A stretch of DNA of 64,000 nt from Tetrapisispora phaffii CBS 4417 (taxonomy: Eukaryota > Ascomycota > Saccharomycetes > Saccharomycetales > Saccharomycetaceae), in assembly GCF_000236905.1 (NCBI RefSeq), contig NC_016531.1, positions 372,001 through 436,000 of the forward strand, written 5' to 3'. A model generated the notes under the pieces. That model worked only from the letters and a program-made list of their open reading frames with translations, was not told where the DNA came from and did not search any database. Of the stretch, positions 38,476-47,702 are shown in pieces. Position numbers and translations under genes: made by a program. Each line of letters begins with the position of its first letter. Within the stretch, counting starts at the first letter, position 1.

Positions 38476-41133
38476 ATGTTGGGATACACCCGATTGAATA
38501 CATTACTGCGATATCAAACTAGAAACTACAGATTAAAGAGAACAACGCCAGCATCTCATATATTTAGATCGAACCAGGTGAATGACAATGCTATAATTAA
38601 TAAACAAACTAACACAAATTTCAAACCTGAAGAGATAAGTAAGTTAAATTTTAAAGGACTTGGACTTGAACACTTGAACACCTCTTCTCTAAAGGATGGT
38701 TTCGAAAGTGCTCTCGTTCTAGATTATTTAAATTTTACAAAATCACCTTATAATAGAAGTAGCAAAAATTTGAATAAACTAAAGAAACATTTACAAGATA
38801 CCACTGATGAGAAAAAAAAATTTAACCTTTTATTTGATTTTCTGTTAGAGGAATCTAATATTGAAATAAACCAACATCAAAAATTAGGCATTGAAGGTTC
38901 ACAATTAGAAAGATTGGACAACCAAAAAATGATAATTGAAAATGAAAAGGAAGATCCTACTGCAATATTTCAAGAACTAATTATGTCAAAAGAAAAAGAA
39001 GATCCAAATTTAAAATCATTTGCGAACTTTAAATTTGTTCTTTATTTACTGGATAAGCTCGAGCAAAATTTTCAGAAAACAACATTTCAAGATATACCAA
39101 TAACTATTCCACAGCTCGTTAACGCATTTGAAACAGCAAAATTATTACCAATCGATACCCTCAGAAGTAAAGGTATTTATTTAACCGGAAATTTATTATA
39201 TGCTTCCAATAAAGTTAGGCTAGACCCAGTTAATGAATCATTTTACATTAATGCATTAGTAAATTATGGAAAGTTTAAAAAAGCATATTCCTTATTTGCA
39301 TCATATAAAGATAAGTGCTCAGAAAGATGGTGGTATGAGTTAGGCTTAATGCTCTTTTTGACAAGTAATTCTTTAAAGAAATTTGATAGATTATTAGTAG
39401 AATTCGACAGCAAATTTAATGAATCCACTTATTTATCCCCAAAAGTTTTGGTTTTCGGTATAAAGAAAAAAGTTTACATACATGACACTAAAAGTACAGT
39501 GTTTTTAACTAATCGATTCATTAATATGATAAATGAATTCGGTTATAAAGGTTTGAGAGACAAGGATGATCTTAATAGTAAAAAGAGTAGATTCTTTCGC
39601 AGTGAAGATCAAGCTTACGAATTTTTAAATGAAAAACAGTTATTAAGTATATATGATATTGTCAAGGTACTTTCATATTTGACTTATAAACAAAACATCC
39701 CAATTGCATATAAAATACTAAACGCACTTATTACAAGCAACAAAGTTGATAACATTAACCTTAAATATTTGATTAAATCAACTAGAATGAATTTACTAGC
39801 ATCTCCATCTGAATTTGTAGAGGAATTAAGACGTGCTTACAAAAGAGATGCCAATTGTAAGACAGATTCATTTGCTAAATTTCAGATATTATTAAAAGAA
39901 ACTCAGAAAGAGTTAAATATAAATAATAACTTTCCTGAATTACTATATGAAGATTTTAAATCACTAGTAAAGCATCCTGCATTAAATCAACTGATATTTG
40001 AATTTGTTACCGAGACTGAGAAAAATGATCATCTGTCACAATCTAAACAACTCTATGAGCTAATAAAATATTTACTGTCTAACAATGAGTACAACAAAGC
40101 TATCCTTTTATTGAAAAAAATGGAATTAAAATATAGTGAATACAGACAATCCAATATGAGCACAACCAATGATAATAATAATGATAAATTTCTTAATGCG
40201 CATCATTATGCATTGTTATTAGAATACTTTTACTTAAAATGTAGAAAAGGAGACAAGGCTAAGGTTGAAAAATATTCTGCTAAAATTTCTGAGATTATTG
40301 ATAACTTAGAAAAAAACGAAATACCAATAAATTGTACATTTTTAGCTAAATTGCTAAAATTTTACACGGATAACAGAGACTTCAATAACTGTTTTCAGAT
40401 CATTAACCAAAGCTTAGCCGCCAAATTAGAAAAAATGAATGAAACTCACAGATTTTCTACGTTTTACGAAAGAAGAGTTATAACGAAAAACTTGTACATT
40501 GAGATATGTAAGGCATACTTAAGGTATTATAGAGTATTAATAGCCCATAAGGAATATGCTGCTCCTAAATCCAATATATTTTCATGGAATTCAATGGTTT
40601 TAAAATTAAAATCACAGACTTTTATACATCCGCAGTTTTCTCATCGTCAATTATTTTCCATAATGACCGAAGGTGATACATTATTATTTGATCAAATACT
40701 TTACAAATTATTTATACGACTATTTATTATTGCTGGTGATTGGCCTGGCTTGATAGGTGCAATATATTACATCAGTGAAAAATATGGATTGAAGCTAACT
40801 ATGGATTCTAAAGAATACATACTGAAAGGTCTAGAGACTGTATATATCGAAAAATTATCAGGATATAAAACTGGAGATTCAGGGATATTAAACAATGAGA
40901 GAGTAACTCAAGCTACCATCAAAGTTAGGCAAATGATAAAAAGTGATAAATTATTATGGAGACCTAAACAACAAAGTTTCTCAAATGACTCTATAATAGA
41001 AGAAATATTGTGTTGCATGAAGTTTATTGACAATGACATAGAATCTTGGAGGAAGAATCTAGAACTCACTTTCCAAGAATTTAGTATAGAAGAGACTAAC
41101 ATAACCAAATTAATTAAACGTGTAAATAGCTAA
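38476..41133 (+). CDS. SOV1: mitochondrial Sov1, needed for VAR1 expression
   Basis: 885 residues (S. cerevisiae Sov1: 898). The N-terminus MLGYTRLNTLLRYQTRNYRLKR is a basic amphipathic presequence. The remainder is helical, Lys/Asn/Leu-rich and has the spacing of degenerate PPR-type repeats, with no catalytic motif. In S. cerevisiae Sov1 is required for expression of the mitochondrially encoded ribosomal protein Var1. Position (upstream of a minus-strand UBX4 and a plus-strand AVO2) is exactly that of YMR066W. Only 41 bases separate its stop from the UBX4 stop. Confidence 0.85.
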   Translation: MLGYTRLNTLLRYQTRNYRLKRTTPASHIFRSNQVNDNAIINKQTNTNFKPEEISKLNFKGLGLEHLNTSSLKDGFESALVLDYLNFTKSPYNRSSKNLNKLKKHLQDTTDEKKKFNLLFDFLLEESNIEINQHQKLGIEGSQLERLDNQKMIIENEKEDPTAIFQELIMSKEKEDPNLKSFANFKFVLYLLDKLEQNFQKTTFQDIPITIPQLVNAFETAKLLPIDTLRSKGIYLTGNLLYASNKVRLDPVNESFYINALVNYGKFKKAYSLFASYKDKCSERWWYELGLMLFLTSNSLKKFDRLLVEFDSKFNESTYLSPKVLVFGIKKKVYIHDTKSTVFLTNRFINMINEFGYKGLRDKDDLNSKKSRFFRSEDQAYEFLNEKQLLSIYDIVKVLSYLTYKQNIPIAYKILNALITSNKVDNINLKYLIKSTRMNLLASPSEFVEELRRAYKRDANCKTDSFAKFQILLKETQKELNINNNFPELLYEDFKSLVKHPALNQLIFEFVTETEKNDHLSQSKQLYELIKYLLSNNEYNKAILLLKKMELKYSEYRQSNMSTTNDNNNDKFLNAHHYALLLEYFYLKCRKGDKAKVEKYSAKISEIIDNLEKNEIPINCTFLAKLLKFYTDNRDFNNCFQIINQSLAAKLEKMNETHRFSTFYERRVITKNLYIEICKAYLRYYRVLIAHKEYAAPKSNIFSWNSMVLKLKSQTFIHPQFSHRQLFSIMTEGDTLLFDQILYKLFIRLFIIAGDWPGLIGAIYYISEKYGLKLTMDSKEYILKGLETVYIEKLSGYKTGDSGILNNERVTQATIKVRQMIKSDKLLWRPKQQSFSNDSIIEEILCCMKFIDNDIESWRKNLELTFQEFSIEETNITKLIKRVNS

Positions 41134-41174
41134 ACCAAATACCAACATTAGATATATATTGTTTTCTTACAGAA

Positions 41175-42488
41175 TTAATTATGTTTTACCTGGTCTAAAC
41201 CATTTGGGTACTTTATTAATACCCTTTGGTTTGCTCTTCGATGTATCATCGACTTTGTTTTTAATTTCCCAGAGCTTTGTATTTCTTGTAATTGAATATC
41301 CTTATCAGCCTTCATGTCCTCAGCTTCTAAAATATCATGGGCTGATTCCATTAGTTCTTTCTTTATATATTGACCTTCATAATCAGATTTGAATAATAAC
41401 AAGGTTTTGGAGGTGAAGTCTAAGTCTCTAACTAACTGTTTATCGTCGTTTTGCAAAATAGTTAATGGATATGAAATGCTTAAAGTAAAATCTATATCAC
41501 TTTTGAACAATGACTTTGAAACAACTTCATATATTTTGTTTGCTGTATCATCAGGTTTAAATGCAATTTGTATGTTTGATCTATCTGGAAATCTAATTCT
41601 TACCAAGCATTCTATAATTGGTTCTCTTTTTGCAATCAACTCTGCCTCATATTTTTCTCTTAAACGTTTTGTCAAGATTTGTCCACCAAAGGTTCCAGTT
41701 TTCCTTGCAAGAGATCCTTGATATCGTATAGCATCTTCCACTGTTAGTGCTAATTCACCATTATCTGTTTCTCTATGTTTTAAAATCTGTGCATATGAAT
41801 CTTTAGATGGAATAAACACAGAGACTTCATGTAACTGATGACTTGGTTTTTTTGGTTCTTGCTCAGATGCTACTGTGGGTTGTAAAACACTTTTTACAGG
41901 ATCAACTGGTGCTTTCGATGTCACGTTCGATGTATCCTGATCTGGTTCAGGATTAGCTGCTTGCAAGCCATCTATACGTTTTAGATTCAGTCTTAATGAT
42001 GTAGGTCCATCGATGCCCAGTGATTCCAACGAATGATTGGCTAGATCTTCATATTTTATACTCTTTGAAAACACTTGCAGAGTTGTTAGTTTCTTATCAT
42101 GTACCCAATTATATTCTTCAGCCAGTATGTCAATTACTTTATTTAGGCGTTCTAGATTATTTATGCTTGTGATAATTGGTGTTGACCCAGGAATTTGGAA
42201 TCTGATCTTTATTAATTTACATTCAGGCTCATCTAGAGACTCAATTTCTGATGTAGTCTTTTTTTGTAACTTCAACTTCACACCGGTTGGGACATTTAGT
42301 AACACCCATGGTATGTCCATCGCTATTGGAACATTTGAGCTAGTAAAATACCATTTCTGTACATCAGACTCTGATTCATACAATTTAAAGTGTTTCAAAG
42401 TTTCAACTAAAATGCTACTCAGTGAAGAGTTTCTTGAAATTTTTATCCTAAAGGAATTAAACTTATAATCAACAACAACCAACGACAT
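41175..42488 (-). CDS. UBX4: Cdc48 adaptor Ubx4 (TUG/ASPL family)
   Basis: 437 residues from the ATG at 42488; two codons upstream are open but start with GTG. The N-terminal part (about 1-75) is the TUG-type ubiquitin-like domain and a second ubiquitin-like segment follows at about 90-170. The GGQILTKRLREKYEAEL motif (about 270) precedes the C-terminal UBX domain (about 290-375; CLVRIRFPDRSNIQIAFKPDDTANKIYEVV), which binds the N domain of Cdc48. The basic tail is short. Ubx4 adjusts Cdc48 complexes in ER-associated degradation. Orthologue of YMR067C, convergent with SOV1. Confidence 0.93.
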   Translation of the reverse strand: MSLVVVDYKFNSFRIKISRNSSLSSILVETLKHFKLYESESDVQKWYFTSSNVPIAMDIPWVLLNVPTGVKLKLQKKTTSEIESLDEPECKLIKIRFQIPGSTPIITSINNLERLNKVIDILAEEYNWVHDKKLTTLQVFSKSIKYEDLANHSLESLGIDGPTSLRLNLKRIDGLQAANPEPDQDTSNVTSKAPVDPVKSVLQPTVASEQEPKKPSHQLHEVSVFIPSKDSYAQILKHRETDNGELALTVEDAIRYQGSLARKTGTFGGQILTKRLREKYEAELIAKREPIIECLVRIRFPDRSNIQIAFKPDDTANKIYEVVSKSLFKSDIDFTLSISYPLTILQNDDKQLVRDLDFTSKTLLLFKSDYEGQYIKKELMESAHDILEAEDMKADKDIQLQEIQSSGKLKTKSMIHRRANQRVLIKYPNGLDQVKHN

Positions 42489-42852
42489 ATTCACAACGAT
42501 ACGCTTCTTATTGACTACTACTATTCAATTTGATGAGCTTTGTATCTCAAACTATTTATATACGTTTTGTAACTTTGCCACTTTTTAACTCAGATTTAAA
42601 CCTTTATATATGCCTTGAAATGTGATAAAGCCATTATTTGGAATTTCTCGAATTTCGAATTGTAAGAGCGTAATGGAACTTTTAAGAACAAGGGTTTCTT
42701 TGGTGTATAAGAAGACTTTGGAATTGACATTCAAGACAATTACAGGCGAGGATCGAGTTTTATGATCCTGGTTTTATAGATTATAATTAAATTTGGTCAA
42801 GTTTTGGCAAGAATAGCAGAATTTCAGGTCACAATAGCCAACACAGTTTGTA
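42489..42852. other. divergent promoter region UBX4/AVO2
   Basis: 364 bases, AT-rich. No specific site or gene seen. Confidence 0.55.
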
Positions 42853-44523
42853 ATGCTTCGCGATCCATCAATCAGATTAAGAAAAGCCATCATTGAAGGC
42901 AATGTATTGATAGTGAAGAGGCTACTGCGACGGTTCCCAGAACTTCTGACAAATATTAACCCTGATAATGGCTGGTCATCACTACATTATGCATCGTTTA
43001 ATGGTAGATATTTAATTTGTGCATTTTTGATTCAGATGGGTCATGACAGACATGAGATATTAAAGACATTCGAACAGGATACATGTGTCCATTTAGCTAT
43101 TTTGAATGGACATGAACAAACAGCACATTTATTACTTCAGCATTTTCCTCAATTCATTAACAAGAAGGGAAAATTTGGTAGAACACCAGTTCATATTGCA
43201 TGCCTCCATGACTACAATCAATGTCTAAGTCTACTGATAGGGGTCGGTGCACAATTAGCGTTAGCAGATGATAATGGTGATATACCATTGCACATATGTC
43301 TGGCTCATGGTAGCATTAACTGCCTCAGGGTCTTGATTTTAGAAGGAGATAGTCGTAATGAACAAACCAGGAATAAAGATGGTTGGAAGCCAATTGATGT
43401 GGCAAAGACCTTTGAATTGAAAAATTTGTATAAAACACTACTGAAGGATGTGCATGCTTCAGGGATAAATAAAATGTCAACTTATCAACCATTTAGGACC
43501 CCTGTACTGCCTCAAAAGTCAACATTCGAAGATGGCCCTTCCCCGATATATTCGCTAAATTCACCCACAGTTTCTCTTTATTCACAAGCTAATGTGTTAA
43601 ACAATTTGTCTAGAATATCTAACGGTAGAAGAGCTTCCATTGCTAACAACATAACCACATCTCTAAGTAATGGTGGCTCTGGAAATACAGAAAGCAAAGA
43701 GGATTTAGTTTTACCATCGGGATTGAACTCAAATATATCTAACTCATTTATCAATAAAAGTAGTACAAAATCACCAATCGCCAGAGCTGCAAGTTTCACT
43801 TCGTTGTTGACATCTGTTGATCCAATTTTTGGTAAGGGAAGCAGCAAGTCAGGTAGAGGAGACAGCATCACAAAAAGGGATATACATGTTTCCAACACGA
43901 ATGCAACAAATTTCAATGGTTTAAAACTGGATAAACCACTAACAGGATCACCCTACAACCTTTCGTCACGCAAGAGTCTGAATTACTTAAGGGAGACAGA
44001 AGGGAACCCATTAAATACCAACCATGATGAATTAACACAAACTATTTTCAAAAGTAATAGTAATACGAATCTTTTTAGTAAGTATCTGACCTCACGTAAT
44101 AATGAGAAAGAGAATGCACCTCTATTATTGAAAAACAATTCAAGTAATTCCGATTCAAGAAGCATTAAAAACGATAACAACATATACGAATCTACCATAG
44201 ACAATATAAATACAACGTCATCCTTAAAACCAAGTCATAATATTTATTATAAGAAAAATATTGAAAAAGGTGAAGATTCGACGAATTTAGCACAGGGCTT
44301 AAATGGAAGCAACCTTAGCATCAATTCAAAATCCAAAACGCCAAAGGAAAAGCCTATATTACATAGAATTGATACATCAGATTTAAGAGTAAGCAGTGCT
44401 GGATCTGCAAGAAGGAAAATGTCCTTATTGAATATATCTGTTGCAAAATTGAGAAAAGATGACACTGATAGTACACCTTCCAGTGATGAAGAGCAAGAAG
44501 TCAACAATACGCAACTGCATTGA
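42853..44523 (+). CDS. AVO2: TORC2 subunit Avo2, ankyrin-repeat protein
   Basis: 556 residues, longer than the 426 of S. cerevisiae. The N-terminal 200 residues are ankyrin repeats beginning SIRLRKAIIEGNVLIVKRLLRR, with clear units GWSSLHYASFNGRYLICAFLI, TCVHLAILNGHEQTAHLLLQ, GRTPVHIACLHDYNQCLSLL and GDIPLHICLAHGSINCLRVLI. The rest is Asn/Ser-rich, disordered and rich in possible phosphorylation sites, which accounts for the extra length. Avo2 is a peripheral TORC2 component at the plasma membrane. Orthologue of YMR068W, next to UBX4 as in S. cerevisiae. Confidence 0.92.
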   Translation: MLRDPSIRLRKAIIEGNVLIVKRLLRRFPELLTNINPDNGWSSLHYASFNGRYLICAFLIQMGHDRHEILKTFEQDTCVHLAILNGHEQTAHLLLQHFPQFINKKGKFGRTPVHIACLHDYNQCLSLLIGVGAQLALADDNGDIPLHICLAHGSINCLRVLILEGDSRNEQTRNKDGWKPIDVAKTFELKNLYKTLLKDVHASGINKMSTYQPFRTPVLPQKSTFEDGPSPIYSLNSPTVSLYSQANVLNNLSRISNGRRASIANNITTSLSNGGSGNTESKEDLVLPSGLNSNISNSFINKSSTKSPIARAASFTSLLTSVDPIFGKGSSKSGRGDSITKRDIHVSNTNATNFNGLKLDKPLTGSPYNLSSRKSLNYLRETEGNPLNTNHDELTQTIFKSNSNTNLFSKYLTSRNNEKENAPLLLKNNSSNSDSRSIKNDNNIYESTIDNINTTSSLKPSHNIYYKKNIEKGEDSTNLAQGLNGSNLSINSKSKTPKEKPILHRIDTSDLRVSSAGSARRKMSLLNISVAKLRKDDTDSTPSSDEEQEVNNTQLH

Positions 44524-44636
44524 CTTTTATGGATAATCGGCATACATTTATAGACTTAAACATTACATAATTGTAAATACCGAATTCGGGTCTATGTATC
44601 AGAATATTAATAAATAAATGGTCAAATTGGAACTAG

Positions 44637-45656
44637 CTATTTTTTAGAAACAAAAGCGACACCTTTCTCGATGTTCTTCTTTAAAGTTTCCTTGCATGTT
44701 TCCAACATTTGTTGTTCTTCAGCGGATAAATTACCAACTTCATGAATTTGTTCAACACCATTTGTACCTAAGGTGACTGGAGAAGCAAAAAATTCGATAC
44801 CTTCAGACTTGAATAATGGAGAATCAACGAAAGTTGGTTCAATGACATTTTTTTCACCTGCGAAACCTCTTAAGACAGAGTCTGCAAATCTTGCACCAGC
44901 TCTAGCCATTGATAAAGTAGCGGAACCAGCACCATCCTTAGCCTTGACGACTTCATCACCACCGAATTGAATTCTGTGGATCAGTTGTTCTCTTTGTTCA
45001 TCAGATAAAGATTTATAGTACTTAGTTTTAGATAATAATGGAATAATGGTAATACCGGAATGGCCACCTACGACATCCACTTTCTCAGTAGTTGGATCAG
45101 TATTTACAATTTCAGAAATGAATCTGGAAGACCTGATAACATCTAATGTAGTGACACCGAATAACTTCTTTGGATTGTAGACACCTTTTTGTTTGAATAC
45201 TTCAGCGACAATTGGCACTGTAGAGTTAACCGGGTTTGAGATGACTAAGATGGCAGCGTTAGGGGCATTTTCAGCAGCTGCAGAAGCCAAATCTCTAACA
45301 ATACCTGCGTTGATGGCAAATAAATCGTCTCTTGTCATACCTGGCTTTCTTGGAACACCAGCTGGGATAATGACAACATCGGTGCCTTCCAAAGCATGCG
45401 ATAAACCATTACTTACAGAATCTACCTTATCTGGAGTGAAACCTTTAACAGTAGAATTTGTTGGAATATGAGATAAATCTGCAGCAACACCTTTAGCGCC
45501 TCTTAAATCGTATAATCTCAAATCTGTGACTTTGTCATTTAATTTCAATAACAACGACAAAGGTTGACCAATACCACCGTTGGCACCAAGAACGGTAACT
45601 TTATAAGGATTAATGACGGTCGATGAGAATGATCTCTTGGCAATTCTTGAGAACAT
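44637..45656 (-). CDS. MDH1: mitochondrial malate dehydrogenase Mdh1
   Basis: 339 residues (S. cerevisiae Mdh1: 334). Presequence [12 protein letters not shown], then the NAD-binding glycine motif [15 protein letters not shown], the substrate-binding Arg in [11 protein letters not shown], and the catalytic His in [12 protein letters not shown]. There is no C-terminal SKL, so this is the matrix enzyme and not peroxisomal Mdh3. It oxidises malate to oxaloacetate in the TCA cycle. Strong codon bias. Orthologue of YKL085W, with SRX1 (YKL086W) adjacent as in S. cerevisiae. Confidence 0.97.
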   Translation of the reverse strand: MFSRIAKRSFSSTVINPYKVTVLGANGGIGQPLSLLLKLNDKVTDLRLYDLRGAKGVAADLSHIPTNSTVKGFTPDKVDSVSNGLSHALEGTDVVIIPAGVPRKPGMTRDDLFAINAGIVRDLASAAAENAPNAAILVISNPVNSTVPIVAEVFKQKGVYNPKKLFGVTTLDVIRSSRFISEIVNTDPTTEKVDVVGGHSGITIIPLLSKTKYYKSLSDEQREQLIHRIQFGGDEVVKAKDGAGSATLSMARAGARFADSVLRGFAGEKNVIEPTFVDSPLFKSEGIEFFASPVTLGTNGVEQIHEVGNLSAEEQQMLETCKETLKKNIEKGVAFVSKK

Positions 45657-46015
45657 GGTTGATATATATATGTGTGTGTATGTGCACGCTTAGGGATGAT
45701 ACGACCCTCATAAATTGCAAACAACACAACAACCAAATAAGTGTTAAATCTTGTTATACAATTATCAACTAACCTCTCCCTTTATATAGATTCCAGCACG
45801 CCAATCCCTTCGTTAATTGGCCAATCAAGAATTAGAGGCCTAAGAGCCTTCGGGTAATGAAACCTGGGACTGCTATTGGAGGATGGAAGATGGGACCAGA
45901 GGCACATAGGATGAGATCGAGCTGTATAAGAGACGAGTTATTGCATTGATTATACACGTATAAATATATACAATCTAGAGTTTCATTAGCGTTACACAAG
46001 GGACTGGGAGGGGAT
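45657..46015. other. intergenic, MDH1 promoter and SRX1 3' flank
   Basis: 359 bases. Two TATA-like stretches lie within 140 bp of MDH1 (around 45661 and 45780). No gene seen. Confidence 0.55.
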
Positions 46016-46420
46016 TCATTGATGTTGGGCTTGGTCGAACATGTCGTCGATGTTGGTGCCGACGTATAGTCTCAACTGCTTTCTTGTAGCGGGCATAACT
46101 TTACAACGAACCATGATGTCGTGAGAGGGGGACTCCTTTGCCAGCCTGTCATACGCTTGGAATCTGTGGCAGCCTCCAAAGGCAAAATAGTATGTTTGCC
46201 CCTGTTCACGGACACTCATCACGTCGATAGGAGGGAGGTTCCCGTCTTTGAAGGTCTCTGCATCGGCCAGAGAACAGGTCTTGGAGGCCTGTGGGGTGCC
46301 TTTGTAAGTGGACACCATGGCATCGATCTTCTGGTAATCCAGCACAGGCTGGATAGGCCTGCGGATCTGCGATAGCGGTAGTTCGCTCACTTTCAAAAGG
46401 TTACTGGTTTGGATAGACAT
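46016..46420 (-). CDS. SRX1: sulfiredoxin Srx1
   Basis: 134 residues from the ATG at 46420; the frame is open upstream but has no earlier ATG, and the family start (MSIQTSNLL versus MSLQSNSVK) fits this one. The catalytic motif FGGCHR places Cys84 at the same number as in S. cerevisiae (127 residues). Srx1 uses ATP to reduce the sulfinic form of 2-Cys peroxiredoxins such as Tsa1. Other conserved parts are LSQIRRPIQPVLDYQKIDAM and GTPQASKTCSL. Orthologue of YKL086W and the last YKL/YMR-type gene of block B; beyond it the order switches to SEC11. Confidence 0.96.
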   Translation of the reverse strand: MSIQTSNLLKVSELPLSQIRRPIQPVLDYQKIDAMVSTYKGTPQASKTCSLADAETFKDGNLPPIDVMSVREQGQTYYFAFGGCHRFQAYDRLAKESPSHDIMVRCKVMPATRKQLRLYVGTNIDDMFDQAQHQ

Positions 46421-46652
46421 AGCTTGTAGTCGTTGGAGGTTTTTGTTTTCTGAAGCACCAGACCATTGCAACTTGGCAGACGCATCGAGTGTCTGGCAAA
46501 CAGTACCATTTTCACAGCACGTTTATATACTTCTCAGAACCCAGGAAACAATTAGCTCACCTCTCGTAAAATGCACCTACTCTGCTAATGTACTAAAGTA
46601 AGCGTCTGTGTGAATCGAGGCCCTGAGGCGCTTCCCAAGACAGAAGGCAGGG

Positions 46653-46775
46653 TTACCCAGCCCATGCACATACAATGTTACCCGGATACGATACACAACA
46701 TTACCCGGTTATGCAGCGATAACCGGGTAAGTAATTGTGTTGGCCGGGTTGCGTATTTATTTGCCGGCCGGGTAA
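46653..46775. promoter_or_regulatory. cluster of four perfect Reb1 octamers with relaxed copies
   Basis: TTACCCGG at 46678-46685 and 46701-46708, CCGGGTAA at 46723-46730 and 46768-46775, plus TTACCCA at 46653-46659 and CCGGGTT at 46744-46750. Two are forward and two reverse. Reb1 binds TTACCCG and clears nucleosomes or terminates transcription, so a strong divergent promoter or a boundary between SRX1 and SEC11 is likely. Confidence 0.75.
46701..46730. repeat. 12-bp perfect inverted repeat made of two Reb1 sites
   Basis: TTACCCGGTTAT (46701-46712), six-base spacer GCAGCG, and ATAACCGGGTAA (46719-46730). The arms are perfectly complementary and extend beyond the Reb1 core, so symmetry is not explained by the core motif alone. 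Confidence 0.9.
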
Positions 46776-47051
46776 TATCAGTTTTTTCCGTCCCGCAATC
46801 GAAAAACGTTCACAACATGTCACGGTGGAATGGGTCGATTGGTGAGATCTGAGAGCCCCAGTGGTCCAAGGTCATGGGCAAAGACAAGGTCGACGATCAC
46901 CGCAGCTGCGTTTGTTATAATTTGAAGTCGGGAAACACTGCTTGGATTAGTATATCTTGGGGGCCGCATATACTGTTTAACTGCGAATTGCTCATCAACG
47001 CTCCGAACACTCCCAATCTGCTTATTGCATAGTGAAGCTGCGTGTTCGAAA

Positions 47052-47564
47052 ATGAATCTACGATTGGAATTGACAAGGTTTTTGAACGTCTGCTTTATAC
47101 TGTCGTCGACGTTCATGGTATGGAAGGGACTCTCCGTGGTCACAGACTCACATTCTCCGATTGTCGTCGTTATTTCTGGGTCCATGGAGCCAGCTTTCCA
47201 AAGAGGTGACGTCTTATTCTTATGGAACAGAAACGAGCTCAACAAAGTCGGTGATATTGTGGTCTACGAACAGAATTCCAAGAGTATCCCAATTGTGCAC
47301 AGGGTGTTAAGAGAACATCACTCACAGAGCTCCTCAAACAGTAAACAGCTCTTACTCACAAAGGGTGACAACAATGCAGGTAACGATATCTCTTTATACG
47401 CAGACAGAAACATTTACTTAGATAAACAGAATGATATAGTAGGGACTGTCAAGGGTTACTTACCAAAAGTGGGTTATATCACTATATGGATCTCTGAAAA
47501 CCAATATGCAAAGTATGGGCTAATGGGACTGATTGCTCTGAGTTCGTTGTTCTCGACGGAGTAG
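47052..47564 (+). CDS. SEC11: signal peptidase catalytic subunit Sec11
   Basis: 170 residues from the ATG at 47052; the frame is open upstream only through a TTG, and the S. cerevisiae protein begins MNLRFEL, matching MNLRLEL here. One N-terminal membrane helix (about 12-30). Catalytic Ser44 in SGSMEPAF and His83 in IVHRVL have the same numbers as in S. cerevisiae; the Asp lies in [10 protein letters not shown]. The enzyme removes signal peptides in the ER lumen within the Sec11-Spc1-Spc2-Spc3 complex. Orthologue of YIR022W and the first gene of block C. Confidence 0.97.
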   Translation: MNLRLELTRFLNVCFILSSTFMVWKGLSVVTDSHSPIVVVISGSMEPAFQRGDVLFLWNRNELNKVGDIVVYEQNSKSIPIVHRVLREHHSQSSSNSKQLLLTKGDNNAGNDISLYADRNIYLDKQNDIVGTVKGYLPKVGYITIWISENQYAKYGLMGLIALSSLFSTE

Positions 47565-47702
47565 GTCGCACGGTTTCACAGCATACACGCACACACATGA
47601 CACACACATACACACCGAGTTAGTTAGATACATAAAATTGATATTAATTAAATTAATGTGAATGGCAGTATATTTTGAAGAAATGCACATATATATTACA
47701 AA

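Larger units (their letters stand above)
46421..47051. other. divergent region SRX1/SEC11 at a synteny junction
   Basis: 631 bases. A GC-rich core (46620-46800) carries a dense cluster of Reb1-type sites and an inverted repeat (listed). Small frames here overlap the sites and have no homology that I recognise. Confidence 0.6.

Noticed and set aside
46421..46471. Upstream extension of SRX1 by 17 residues
   Set aside because: It begins with TTG; the ATG at 46420 gives the family-typical N-terminus and places the catalytic Cys at position 84.
47025..47051. Upstream extension of SEC11 by nine residues
   Set aside because: The extension begins with TTG, not ATG, and the known Sec11 start MNLR coincides with the ATG at 47052.
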